Assembly: GCA_947458275.1 (NCBI GenBank)
Contig: CANGYR010000013.1
Location: 1-64,000, forward strand
From: Chitinophagaceae bacterium
Lineage (GTDB): Bacteria > Bacteroidota > Bacteroidia > Chitinophagales > Chitinophagaceae
DNA: 64,000 bases
Reading direction: 5' to 3'
Each line of letters begins with the position of its first letter. Position 1 is the first letter of the stretch. The position numbers and the translations under genes are program-made. Below are positions 46,444 through 55,500 of this stretch, in pieces. The notes below the pieces were generated by a model. That model made no database searches. It was not told the DNA's origin and worked only from the letters and a program-made list of their open reading frames with translations.

Positions 46444-48039
46444 ATGTTACCAAAAACTAACCCCACTTCTACCCCATCCTGGAAAGCGCTTCAATCACAT
46501 TTTGAAGCAGTAAAAGGAACAACCATTAAAAATTTATTTGAAACCGAAAAAGACCGATTCAGTAAATATTCCATTGTACTGGAAGATATTCTGTTTGATT
46601 ACTCTAAAAATAATATAAGCACTGAAACCATCCAGCTTCTGTTACAACTTGCCAACGATTGTGGCTTGAAAGATGCCATCAATGCCATGTTTGGCGGAGA
46701 AAAAATAAATGAGACAGAGAACAGAGCTGTTTTACATACGGCGCTCAGGAATTTTTCAGGAAAACCTCTGCTGACAGAAGGAAAGGATGTAATGCCGGAA
46801 GTATCTAAAGTACTTCAACAGATGAAAACCTTTTCCGATAAAGTGCACAATGGAACATGGAAAGGTTATACCGAAAAGGAAATCCGTTACATTGTAAACA
46901 TTGGCATCGGGGGCAGCGATTTGGGGCCCGTGATGGTCACAGAAGCATTGGTTCCTTATCGTATTGAAGGGATTGAGACATATTTTGTCAGCAATGTAGA
47001 TGGTACACATATTGCAGAAACACTTAAAAAAGTGAATGCTGATGAGACTTTATTTCTGATTGCCAGTAAGACTTTTACTACTCAGGAGACCATGACCAAT
47101 GCGCATACTGCCCGTGAGTGGTTTTTAAAATCCGGAGCTGCTGAAAAAGACATTGCACTGCATTTTGTTGCTTTGAGTACCAACAGCGAAGAAGTGAAAA
47201 AATTCGGGATTGACCCCGCCAATATGTTTGTCTTCTGGGACTGGGTTGGAGGCAGATACAGTCTTTGGAGCGCCATCGGTTTATCAATAGCCCTGACCAT
47301 TGGGTATCAAAATTTTGAACAATTACTCAAGGGTGCCAATAGTATCGATGAACATTTCAAAAATGAATCTTTCGAAAAAAACATTCCTGTATTGATGGCC
47401 CTGATTGGTATCTGGTACAGAAATTTCTACAACGCTCCTACCGAGGCAATCCTTCCCTATGATCAATACCTGCATCGCTTTGCTGCTTATTTTCAACAAG
47501 GCAATATGGAGAGTAACGGGAAGTATGTAGACCGCAACGGGAATAAAGTTAATTATCAGACAGGACCTGTAATTTGGGGGGAACCCGGTACAAACGGACA
47601 GCATGCTTTCTATCAACTGATTCATCAGGGAACCCAGTTAATACCCTGCGACTTCATAGTTGCCGCAAATTCTCACAATCCAATCGGTGATCATCAGGTA
47701 AAATTGCTGAGCAACTATTTTGCACAGACGGAAGCACTGATGAAAGGAACGGAACATGATAATCCATTTAGAGTATTTGAAGGCAACAGACCTACCAACT
47801 CTTTCCTTGTAAAGAAAATTACTCCTTACACACTCGGACAACTCATTGCATCATATGAACATAAAATTTTTGTTCAGGGAATTATCTGGAACATATACAG
47901 TTTCGATCAATGGGGTGTTGAATTAGGAAAGATACTTGCAGGAAATATTCTTCCGGAACTGCAAAACAATGATGCTATTTCATCTCATGATGATTCTACC
48001 AATGGACTGATCAATGCCTACAAAAAAATGAGGGGTTAG
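46444..48039 (+). CDS. pgi: Glucose-6-phosphate isomerase
   Basis: A 531-residue phosphoglucose isomerase, a central glycolysis and gluconeogenesis enzyme. Signatures: [54 protein letters not shown] and, near the end, [13 protein letters not shown]. Active-site residues in [19 protein letters not shown] are in place. Normal length for the E. coli-type branch. It starts 38 bases after the threonine aldolase gene and ends at a bidirectional terminator. Confidence 0.96.
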   Translation: MLPKTNPTSTPSWKALQSHFEAVKGTTIKNLFETEKDRFSKYSIVLEDILFDYSKNNISTETIQLLLQLANDCGLKDAINAMFGGEKINETENRAVLHTALRNFSGKPLLTEGKDVMPEVSKVLQQMKTFSDKVHNGTWKGYTEKEIRYIVNIGIGGSDLGPVMVTEALVPYRIEGIETYFVSNVDGTHIAETLKKVNADETLFLIASKTFTTQETMTNAHTAREWFLKSGAAEKDIALHFVALSTNSEEVKKFGIDPANMFVFWDWVGGRYSLWSAIGLSIALTIGYQNFEQLLKGANSIDEHFKNESFEKNIPVLMALIGIWYRNFYNAPTEAILPYDQYLHRFAAYFQQGNMESNGKYVDRNGNKVNYQTGPVIWGEPGTNGQHAFYQLIHQGTQLIPCDFIVAANSHNPIGDHQVKLLSNYFAQTEALMKGTEHDNPFRVFEGNRPTNSFLVKKITPYTLGQLIASYEHKIFVQGIIWNIYSFDQWGVELGKILAGNILPELQNNDAISSHDDSTNGLINAYKKMRG

Positions 48040-48062
48040 ATTCTGGCACTTTTGTATTAATC

Positions 48063-48090
48063 AAAAAGCCTTCTTTAAAGAAGGCTTTTT
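48063..48090 (+). terminator. Bidirectional terminator between pgi and the PUR gene
   Basis: Self-complementary stretch AAAAAGCCTTCTTT / AAAGAAGGCTTTTT (14-bp arms that meet with no extra loop; in practice the hairpin would open about four loop bases). T-runs sit on both sides, so it can serve pgi and the convergent PUR-domain gene. Confidence 0.85.
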
Positions 48091-48117
48091 TGGTTAGTTT
48101 CTACCTATGTATGCTCA

Positions 48118-48558
48118 CTACCATTTGTCAACTTCCTCGCCAAAACCATTGTCGGCAGATGAAGTTGGTTCACTGCTAGGACTTGCAGGAGGAGTACTTT
48201 CACTTACGGAAGGTGAAGGACTTTCAGGAACTGTTCCGGCAGCAACAGACTCGTCTCCTTCATAAGGTGTATCATGATTGAATGCATCAAAATCAAAATC
48301 AGGCATCAATTCAGTTTTTACATGGTCAATTGTCTCACTGAGTCCTTTTATGAATTTGTTGAAATCTTCCTTGTACAGAAAAATTTTGTGTCTGTCATAT
48401 CCGTCTGAATCAAAACGTTTACGACTTTCTGTAATCGTTACATAAAAATCATTTCCGCGCGTTTCTCTTACATCAAAGAAATAAGTTCTGCGCTTTCCTG
48501 CTTTTACGCGGATGCTGTAAACACTATCCGCTTTCTTTTCATTGTTTTCGTACGCCAC
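48118..48558 (-). CDS. PUR-domain nucleic-acid binding protein (DUF3276)
   Basis: A 146-residue protein with a single PUR-alpha-like (DUF3276) domain at about residues 10-90 (SVYSIRVKAGKRRTYFFDVRETRGNDFYVTITESRKR and KIFLYKEDFNKFIKGL). Bacteroidota PUR proteins bind DNA or RNA and resemble eukaryotic Pur-alpha. The C-terminal third is a low-complexity acidic, Pro/Ser-rich tail. It converges with pgi and has a good promoter match upstream (48603-48632). Confidence 0.88.
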   Translation of the reverse strand: MAYENNEKKADSVYSIRVKAGKRRTYFFDVRETRGNDFYVTITESRKRFDSDGYDRHKIFLYKEDFNKFIKGLSETIDHVKTELMPDFDFDAFNHDTPYEGDESVAAGTVPESPSPSVSESTPPASPSSEPTSSADNGFGEEVDKW

Positions 48559-48602
48559 TTTTTAAAAATTTGGTTTATAAATCATGTCTTAAATAGACCT
48601 GA

Positions 48603-48632
48603 CAAAGATAAATTTGTTTTTGATATAACAAA
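48603..48632 (-). promoter_or_regulatory. Promoter of the PUR-domain gene
   Basis: On the minus strand TTTG (48632-48629), 18 bases, then TATCTTTG (48610-48603). Both boxes match the Bacteroidota consensus; the spacing is 1-2 bases short. It lies 44 bases before the ATG. Confidence 0.5.
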
Positions 48633-48668
48633 ATAAAAGAAGATTACAGTTATAAGAATATTTTCGGG

Positions 48669-50501
48669 TTAATTTTCGTCCATTTCCTGTTGAAGTTTAA
48701 ACATTTCATAATACAGACCTTGTTGCAACATCAATGATTCGTGGGTACCGGACTCCGCTATTTTGCCTTCCTGCATCACAATAATACGATCAAATTTGAA
48801 TAATGAAAAAATCCTATGTGTGATGATGATGGCGGTTTTTTCAGTCAAATATTGATTTAAATGATTGATTATCAAATTCTCTGTTTTACTGTCAACCGCA
48901 CTCAGGCAATCATCAAAAATGACAATTTGAGGATTTTTCAAGATGGCCCGTGCGATTGATATGCGTTGTTTTTGCCCCCCGCTAAGCGTTACTCCCCTTT
49001 CCCCCACTATGGTATTGAATCCATTTTCAAAAGACATAATCTCATCATAAATACCTGCATTTTTTGCAGCAATTTGAATTTCTTCCTCTGAGGCATCATT
49101 ATTCCCGAAACTGATGTTGTTTCTGATGGATTCACTGAATAAGAAAACATCCTGGGGAACATAACTGATGGATGAACGGAGTTGTTGTAAAGAAATTTTA
49201 TCCGAAGGCACCCCCTCAAAAAGCAACTCGCCTTCTGTGGGATCGTACATTCTTAGGAGCAATTGGGCAAGGGTAGTTTTCCCGGAGCCTGTTTTACCCA
49301 CGATGGCAATTTTTTCTCCTTTTGAAAGTTTCAGTGAAAAATCATTGATTGCTTTAATGCCGGTGTGCGCATAGACAAATCCTGTGTTTTTAAATTCAAT
49401 ATTACCCTTAAAATCCACCTCTACAGGATTTAAAGGTTCCTGTATAACAGGAGCAGTTAGTAGAAATTCGTTTATGCGTTTCTGTGATGCTGATGCACGT
49501 TGTGTCATACTTGCCGTCCATCCGATAGCGCTTACAGGAAATGTAAGCATCTGAATATACATAACAAACTCTGCTATTTTACCTACATTGGCGCCGGGCA
49601 CCTGATTGACGACATCCATTCCACCGACAAGAATTGTAATCAATGTGCTCAACCCTATCAACAAGGCCATGCTGGGAAAATAAATAGCTTCTGTTTTAGA
49701 GAGACTCAATGCATTTTTTTTATACTCCTCCGCATTTTTTTTAAAGAAGCCGAGCATAGCTTTTTCCTGCACAAAAGATTTAATCACTCTGATCCCCGAA
49801 TATGATTCCTGTGCGTTGGTAGTTAAATCACTGAGCAATGCCTGGATACGTTCGCTTTTTCTATTGATGAGCGTATTTACCCAAAAAATAGTAATTGCCA
49901 GCAATGGAAGTGGACATAATGCTACCAAAGTGAGTTTGACATCAGAACGAAGCATGAAATATACGCTGAATCCAATGATAACTGCCAGATTGATAAAATA
50001 CATCACAGCAGGACCGGTATACATCCGAACCCTGCTCACATCTTCTGAGATGCGATTCATCAGATCCCCAGTCTGGTGCGTTTTGTAAAACCCGATATCT
50101 AGTTGTTGATAATGACGATAGACCTCATTTTTCTGATCAAACTCAATCAGACGGCTCATTACAATAATTGACTGCCTCATTAAAAACATAAACAATCCAC
50201 TGATGATGGCGAGGGCTATCAATATAATACCGGTATAAAATATCTTATCCCTGAAACTAAATTGGTTGAATTTTATAATAATGATTCTTACAAGCAGATC
50301 ATATCCTTTGTAATGCGAATCATCTGTGTGGATATTCTCAACACCGGATTGAATGGTTTGCACTACCGTATTTACTACATAACCGGTAAGTTGTGGTGAA
50401 AGAATTCTAAAATAGTTGGTTAGAAAAATGAATAAAATACCCAGTAACAGCCGCCATTTGTATTTCCAGAAATATTTGTTGAGTGAAGCTAAATGAGTCA
50501 T
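48669..50501 (-). CDS. ABC transporter, permease fused to ATPase
   Basis: A 610-residue half-transporter (MsbA/MdlB type) with six membrane helices (about residues 15-320) and a C-terminal ATPase. ATPase motifs: Walker A AIVGKTGSGKTTLAQLLLRMY, Q-loop ISYVPQDVFLFSES, signature LSGGQKQRISIARAIL, Walker B IVIFDDCLSAVDS, and the switch His in IIITHR. Note Asp-Asp at the end of Walker B, where most members have Asp-Glu. I place the start at the ATG at 50501: the longer reading from 50519 runs over a promoter box (50507-50514). The exported substrate is unknown. Confidence 0.9.
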   Translation of the reverse strand: MTHLASLNKYFWKYKWRLLLGILFIFLTNYFRILSPQLTGYVVNTVVQTIQSGVENIHTDDSHYKGYDLLVRIIIIKFNQFSFRDKIFYTGIILIALAIISGLFMFLMRQSIIVMSRLIEFDQKNEVYRHYQQLDIGFYKTHQTGDLMNRISEDVSRVRMYTGPAVMYFINLAVIIGFSVYFMLRSDVKLTLVALCPLPLLAITIFWVNTLINRKSERIQALLSDLTTNAQESYSGIRVIKSFVQEKAMLGFFKKNAEEYKKNALSLSKTEAIYFPSMALLIGLSTLITILVGGMDVVNQVPGANVGKIAEFVMYIQMLTFPVSAIGWTASMTQRASASQKRINEFLLTAPVIQEPLNPVEVDFKGNIEFKNTGFVYAHTGIKAINDFSLKLSKGEKIAIVGKTGSGKTTLAQLLLRMYDPTEGELLFEGVPSDKISLQQLRSSISYVPQDVFLFSESIRNNISFGNNDASEEEIQIAAKNAGIYDEIMSFENGFNTIVGERGVTLSGGQKQRISIARAILKNPQIVIFDDCLSAVDSKTENLIINHLNQYLTEKTAIIITHRIFSLFKFDRIIVMQEGKIAESGTHESLMLQQGLYYEMFKLQQEMDEN

Positions 50502-50506
50502 TCCTG

Positions 50507-50514
50507 CAAAAATA
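50507..50514 (-). promoter_or_regulatory. Putative -7 box for the ABC transporter gene
   Basis: TATTTTTG on the minus strand (50514-50507), an exact TAnnTTTG match, with 5 bases to the ATG at 50501. It lies inside the reading frame that would start at 50519, which argues for the later start. Confidence 0.4.
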
Positions 50515-50553
50515 GTCAATAAAAGAGCAGTTTATGGGCGTCTTTTAAAACGA

Positions 50554-50745
50554 CTATTCATTTTCAGTCAGACTGAGCAGTCTTTCTTCGGGAATGAATA
50601 ATTTATCGGCTTTTTCGCCATCCGGATAGATATATTCAACTACATATTTTTTTGAATATTCTTCATATTGACAAACAACAGCGCTGCCTGCGGGTTTGAA
50701 TTCGGTATCGAGCAACAGCACTTTTTCTCCGCTTTGAAATTTCAT
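50554..50745 (-). CDS. Small conserved protein of unknown function
   Basis: A 63-residue predicted cytoplasmic protein with strand-rich sequence (EKVLLLDTEFKPAGSAVVCQYEEYSKKYVVEYIYPDG), suggestive of a small SH3-like or KOW-like barrel. I do not recognise a named family. It ends 52 bases before the ABC transporter start on the same strand, so it may be its leader gene. No signal peptide or membrane segment. Confidence 0.55.
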   Translation of the reverse strand: MKFQSGEKVLLLDTEFKPAGSAVVCQYEEYSKKYVVEYIYPDGEKADKLFIPEERLLSLTENE

Positions 50746-50927
50746 AGAAACAACCTGTTTAAGCGCATAAAGATATTGTCAGTAAAAACGAATTAGAATG
50801 CAATTTATCATACCAATTAATGACATCATTACTCGTTTATTATTACAGAAAATGATAACAGATAATAATTTTTAAAGTTTATCAGGTAGATGTTTTTTTA
50901 AAAAAACCTCAAATTATTCTCTTTTAT

Positions 50928-50959
50928 TTTGTTACAAATGACTGAAAATCTTACTTTTG
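50928..50959 (+). promoter_or_regulatory. Promoter of tRNA-Ser
   Basis: TTTG (50928-50931), 20 bases, TACTTTTG (50952-50959), a near-perfect Bacteroidota promoter. The tRNA begins 4 bases after the -7 box, so its 5' end lies at or very close to the transcription start. Confidence 0.65.
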
Positions 50960-50963
50960 CCAC

Positions 50964-51047
50964 GGAGAGATGGCAGAGCGGTCGAATGCGGCGGTCTTGA
51001 AAACCGTTGACTGTTACAGGTCCGGGGGTTCGAATCCCTCTCTCTCC
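50964..51047 (+). tRNA. tRNA-Ser (anticodon TGA)
   Basis: A complete cloverleaf: acceptor GGAGAGA pairs with TCTCTCC (51040-51046), the discriminator is G, and the anticodon loop is CTTGAAA with TGA (UCN family, Ser). A long variable arm follows, as in all serine tRNAs, then GGTTCGAAT in the T-arm. CCA is not encoded. It is flanked by a promoter and a terminator, and the genes to its right look like an accessory region; tRNA-Ser genes are frequent integration sites, but I see no integrase. Confidence 0.95.
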
Positions 51048-51057
51048 GCAAACGAAG

Positions 51058-51089
51058 CAAAAAACCCACTCAATTGTGTGGGTTTTTTT
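51058..51089 (+). terminator. Terminator after tRNA-Ser
   Basis: Stem AAAAAAACCCAC / GTGGGTTTTTTT with an 8-base loop and a T-run of seven, 10 bases after the tRNA. The right arm abuts the truncated hsdM sequence. Confidence 0.8.
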
Positions 51090-51109
51090 ATGAGTGGCTT
51101 TAAGTGGGC

Positions 51110-51181
51110 AGTGGCACAGACGCTTTTTAAGTCGTCAAGCAGGGCTTTGGTATTTCTTTCGAATTGAAGTGTATTAGACAT
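51110..51181 (-). pseudogene. Truncated 5' end of a type I methylase gene (hsdM-like)
   Basis: An ATG at 51181 lies directly after the stop of the BRO gene (…ATAA|ATG) and opens with 24 codons that resemble, from memory, the start of Bacteroidota type I restriction HsdM subunits (FERNTKALLDDLKSVCAT). After about codon 24 the likeness ends; the frame continues into the tRNA terminator and the antisense of tRNA-Ser and stops inside the tRNA. So only a stub of the gene remains, cut at the tRNA side. The identification rests on a short segment. Confidence 0.5.
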
Positions 51182-52048
51182 TTATTTTTTCTTTTTGGGA
51201 AGGTTGATCTTTTTAGTTACAACCGGCTCATGTTTACTTAATAAATTTTTTGCATTCAAAGGAGATACGACCTTTTTTCCTGTTTTAGATTCTAATTCTT
51301 TTAAAGCAACCCGGGCAACATTACCACCCTGTTTTGCCACTTTCTTACTACCCTCAAAAGAGGTGGGCTTTGTTGCTTCTGAAATGTCTTTTGTCGATGC
51401 CTCGGCCAGCATACTCAAAATCAATTCAGTATTGGTCATATTATCTCTTAGGTTTTCTTTTTTCAACCCTTTGAGTATTTTATATTCTTTGGTAGTCTTA
51501 TCAGACCATGCCTTAGTGATAATATCGGTGAGTGTTGCAAATTGCACACCTTCTTTTAATCCTCTTTTCTTCCATTCATCCGTTAGTTCTTTGCGAATCT
51601 CAATACTTTTCAATCGCTGGTTAATCCATTTTTCAGAATAACCTAATTTCATATATTGTTCCAAAGCTCTGTCTATGCTCAATTCCGGGTCTTGCATTTC
51701 ATCCAGCCGCTCTGAAGCTACTTTTGCCAACCATAATTTAAACGGTTCAGCTTTAGGTGATGGAATGGATTGGATTAAACGAAATAACTGTTCTGTATCG
51801 GCTACATCGGTAAGATAATATTTGCCATCAGCGGATTTCATTTTCAGTTGACTACAATTTGTAGCCAACTGACTTCCTTCTGCTTTTAGCCTTGTTTTCA
51901 GTACACTCCAGTACTTTCTAGGATTCGGACTTTCGGTCAAGACAGCAATGACATCTACAATGGATAAAAACCATTTTTCTTTTTCTTCATCCCACAATGT
52001 TCTGACTTGTTTTTGTTCAAATAATTTAATATCGTTTTTCTTGCTCAT
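51182..52048 (-). CDS. BRO-N domain phage-antirepressor-type protein
   Basis: A 288-residue protein with a BRO-N (prophage antirepressor) domain in its first 110 residues (TLWDEEKEKWFLSIVDVIAVLTESPNPRKYWSVLKTRLK and the YYLTDVADTEQLFRLIQSIPSPKAEPFKLWLAKV block). The rest is helical and lysine-rich, with an all-basic tail (NLPKKKK). Such proteins are often found between genes of Bacteroidota type I restriction systems and in prophages. Its stop is followed at once by the ATG of the hsdM stub, so the two were once a coupled pair. DNA binding is likely but the role is unknown. Confidence 0.78.
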   Translation of the reverse strand: MSKKNDIKLFEQKQVRTLWDEEKEKWFLSIVDVIAVLTESPNPRKYWSVLKTRLKAEGSQLATNCSQLKMKSADGKYYLTDVADTEQLFRLIQSIPSPKAEPFKLWLAKVASERLDEMQDPELSIDRALEQYMKLGYSEKWINQRLKSIEIRKELTDEWKKRGLKEGVQFATLTDIITKAWSDKTTKEYKILKGLKKENLRDNMTNTELILSMLAEASTKDISEATKPTSFEGSKKVAKQGGNVARVALKELESKTGKKVVSPLNAKNLLSKHEPVVTKKINLPKKKK

Positions 52049-52101
52049 AATATTTATTTACATTACATGACCGTAATATTCATTCATGTATTCTTTTACA
52101 A

Positions 52102-52254
52102 TTAAGTGGTTGATTGCTTGTGAACGATTTTTTCCTCTGCCAAGTCAAAATCAGCTTTTGGAACAAAACTTTTTTGCAACGTCAATTTAAAAATAAAGTA
52201 ACCGATTAGTCCTCCGGTTACAAGTCCGATTATAAGTGACAGTATTATTTCCAT
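52102..52254 (-). pseudogene. RmuC-like N-terminal fragment
   Basis: A 50-codon frame: one membrane helix (IILSLIIGLVTGGLIGYFIF) then KLTLQKSFVPKADFDLAEEKI, which resembles the first part of RmuC-type DNA recombination proteins. It then stops. The bases that follow on the same strand (about 52147-52058) read, in another frame, as RSQAINHLIVKEYMNEYYGH, like the end of a ribbon-helix-helix antitoxin. So this gap is gene debris and not one intact small gene. RmuC genes are known neighbours of type I restriction genes. Assignments rest on short sequences. Confidence 0.35.
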
Positions 52255-52315
52255 TTTCGTTATTTATCTGTTCGTTTAATGTAAGTTTAATGTCTTTCAA
52301 TTAGACGGTTTAGAT

Positions 52316-52555
52316 TTATTTCTTCTTCCGTTTCCTATACTTCCCCCTTGTTTCGTAGTAATACTTGGAGCGGTTCTGATTTTTAATGGCGTTTTTATCG
52401 GTGCTTACAGGTTTACGAACATATCCTTTTCTGAATCGACCTTTGTAATCTATCGATGGTTTTACATAAGTGCCGCCAGCATCATCATTACCTGTACAGG
52501 AAAATAGAAGAAAAACAATGAGTAAGAATGATATTGTGCTGTATCTCATTGACAA
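52316..52555 (-). CDS. Small predicted lipoprotein, unknown function
   Basis: A 79-residue predicted lipoprotein. The signal sequence MRYSTISFLLIVFLLFSC ends in a lipobox (Cys20), followed by an acidic stretch and then a highly basic, Arg/Lys/Tyr-rich tail (KRKKK end). It starts 10 bases after the stop of the nuclease-helicase gene on the same strand, so it may be co-transcribed. I do not recognise a family. Confidence 0.6.
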   Translation of the reverse strand: MSMRYSTISFLLIVFLLFSCTGNDDAGGTYVKPSIDYKGRFRKGYVRKPVSTDKNAIKNQNRSKYYYETRGKYRKRKKK

Positions 52556-52565
52556 TTTTATGGTA

Positions 52566-55500
52566 TTATCTTTTGATTGATTTCTTTGAAGGCTTCTCCT
52601 CCTTTCCCAAAAAATCCGTCCAGCCTTTCCATTCTTTTTTATAAGTTCTTTGTGGATTTGAAGGAAGGTTAGCAGGCCTTAATTTGGTTTTTGCAAAACT
52701 TTGCCATTCTTTGAGGCTATTTAGCTTCATTTTTTTTACATTTTTTTTAGCCGACTCAAAATCTAAATAATCTACATTCATATAATTTTTATTCCCCAAA
52801 AAATCAGCCCAGCCAGCCCAGCCTTTGTTTTTATAAGCTTCATGAGGCTTGTAAGGTATAAAATCCAATCTTCTATTATTTTTAATGTAATCAAGCCAAT
52901 CTTTTACAGATTTGATTTTATTTTTTCTAAACCATACTTTTGCCTCATCGAAAGAAATAAAATATTTATTTGGCTTCCTTATATCATTATCACCCAAAAA
53001 ATCTTTCCAGCCTTTCCAACCTTTATCCTTATATGTTTTATCGGGATTAGAAGGAATATTTTTAGGCTTTTTTCCCGAAGCTACGAGATCTCTCCATCCC
53101 GTTGTGTTTAAATTTAATTTTCTGGCATAGTCTCTTGCTTCATTATAGCTGACAAAATCAATGTTATACTGATATCCAATAAAATCCTCAAATCCTTTCC
53201 AATCTTTTTTGTAAGTTCTTTCAGGATGATATGGAATATCTTCCGGCTTTTTACCTGATTTGCAATATCTTACCCAATCTGCAAAAGATTTTAAATTTAA
53301 TGCCCTGACAAAAGATTTCGCTTCTTTAAAATTTCTATATTCTTTATTGAAACTAGCAATATTGCCTGTACCCAAAAAATCGCCCCAGCTTATCCAGCCT
53401 TCATCTTTATATTGCTTACATAAATGTGGGGCATTGGGCAAGTCATTTGGTTTTTCACCTGATTTAACAAAAGCATTCCATTCATTTATTGACTTCAATT
53501 TTAATTTCCTGGCAAATATTCTAGCCTCAGAAAATTTACGATAAACAATATTTTGTGGAGCTATTATATTATTTCCTAAAAAATCTCCCCAATTTATCCA
53601 GCCACTATTTTTATATATCAAATCTGGTGAGTATGGTATATTATTTGGAATCTTATTAGATTTTATTAATTCTCTCCAATCGTTGGTAGATTTTATTTTT
53701 AGTCTTAGTACAATTTTTTTTGCATCTTCAAAAGTTAAAAATTTTTTAGATTTCATTGACTCATTGCCTGTCCCAAGAAAGTCACCCCATCCTTTCCAAT
53801 ATTTTTTAAAGGTAATCTGTGGGTTTGATGGTAGAATCGCTTTATCTCTCACATTATTTTTCCAATATAAATTCCACTCGCTTACATTATTTAGTTTTAA
53901 ACCTCTTGCTAATTCCCTCGCTTTAATAAAAGAACTACGAGACTTATCAAAAGAAGCTATATAATCGTGTCCTAAAAAATCTCCCCAACTTGTCCATCCT
54001 TTATTTTTATATATTTGATCAGGAGCTGCTGGTATATTCTTTGGTTTTTCTTCTGATTTGCAAAACATTTTCCATTCAGCAGTAGATTTAATGCTTTTTT
54101 GCTTGATGAATTCCCTTGCTTTTTCAAAATCTAAATAAACTCTATTTTGCGTTGCTATAATTTCGGTTCCTAAAAAATCACCAAACCCCTTCCAATTTTC
54201 TCTATATAATTCGTTTGGGAATGTAGGTATGTCAAATGGTTTTTTATTTGATCTCGCATATATTAACCATTCTTTGATTGACTTTAATTCAAGTTTTCTC
54301 ACATACTCCCTAGCTTCTTCAAACGGCATCCAACTGAGTTTTGCCAGTTTATCCCATGCTTTCAGTTGCAATGTGCTCATCAAATCCTTTTCGCTGATGG
54401 TTTCAATGATGTTTTCATCAATATCAAACTGCACCAACTCATCTTTGGACGAGGAACTCGTTTTCTCTTTCTTACTCTTATCTCTGAAAAACTCAATGAT
54501 ACGTTCATCGTTGGAAGCCAGTGCCCTCAACGTGCTCAGTATTTCCTTGAACTCCGCACTCTCAATAATCTCTTCTTTTGTTTTGGACTTTGTAAATACC
54601 GGCAGAACGACATACCCAAATTGTTTGCCCTCTTTCTTACGCAATGCCCTGCCTACTGCTTGTACAATATCAACGGTACTCTTTCTGGGGTCGGCAAACA
54701 ATACGCAATCTATATTGGGCACATCCACACCCTCTGTCAAACATTTGGCATTTGTGATAATACCTTTTTGAGATGCTGCAAACTCATCCACCACTTTACT
54801 TCTCACAGAAGTAGGCATAGAACCGGAAACATGAAATGAATCTACTTTTTTAAACCTTGGGAATGCCTCTGAAAAAACAGCCTGGCTTTTTTCAAATGCT
54901 TCCGCCTTTTTAATACTGGAATGAAAAGTCACCGCATGATGTATAGGAAACTGCTGCATGGCTTTTCTTAATGCTATCAATGATGCCAGTGTTCTAGCTT
55001 CTGTTTCTTTATCCCATTCTTTTCCCTCGGGCTTTACAAACGCATTCTTTTGTATAATCTCCTTTACCTCTTTATCTGATATGAACAGTGTGATGATTTT
55101 GTAATCCGACAATATCCCTTCACTGATTGCTTCCTTAAAAGGCATCTGTGTAAACGTGTCACCATAGATATGCTCATCATCCATACTGAGGATGTTGTCT
55201 GATGAGCCGGCATACCTTCGCTCTGTTGCCGTCATGAAAATACGCTTGGCTATTTGGATGTTTTTGTCAAACAACAAATGGCTGAACAGCTTATCCTGGT
55301 TACCTACGGTCTTATGAGCTTCATCCATAATACCCAGGTCAAACTTGGCCTTAGCCATTTTGCACGCATCTGCAATGGTTTTCCCGGATTGATAGGTGGT
55401 AAAGATGACAGTCTTTTTATTCTTGTTGGTTTTCAGCCAATCAGCAATGTATTTTTTATCGGTAATACAGGGTACCCCAATTTCGTTGGTATTTACCACC

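Noticed and set aside
50970-51167. A plus-strand open frame over the tRNA-Ser gene
   Set aside because: It starts inside the tRNA and runs through its terminator; the RNA structure explains the sequence.
54229-54839. Long plus-strand frames opposite the nuclease-helicase gene
   Set aside because: They are mirror frames of a low-complexity, lysine-rich coding strand with no domain likeness and no promoter.
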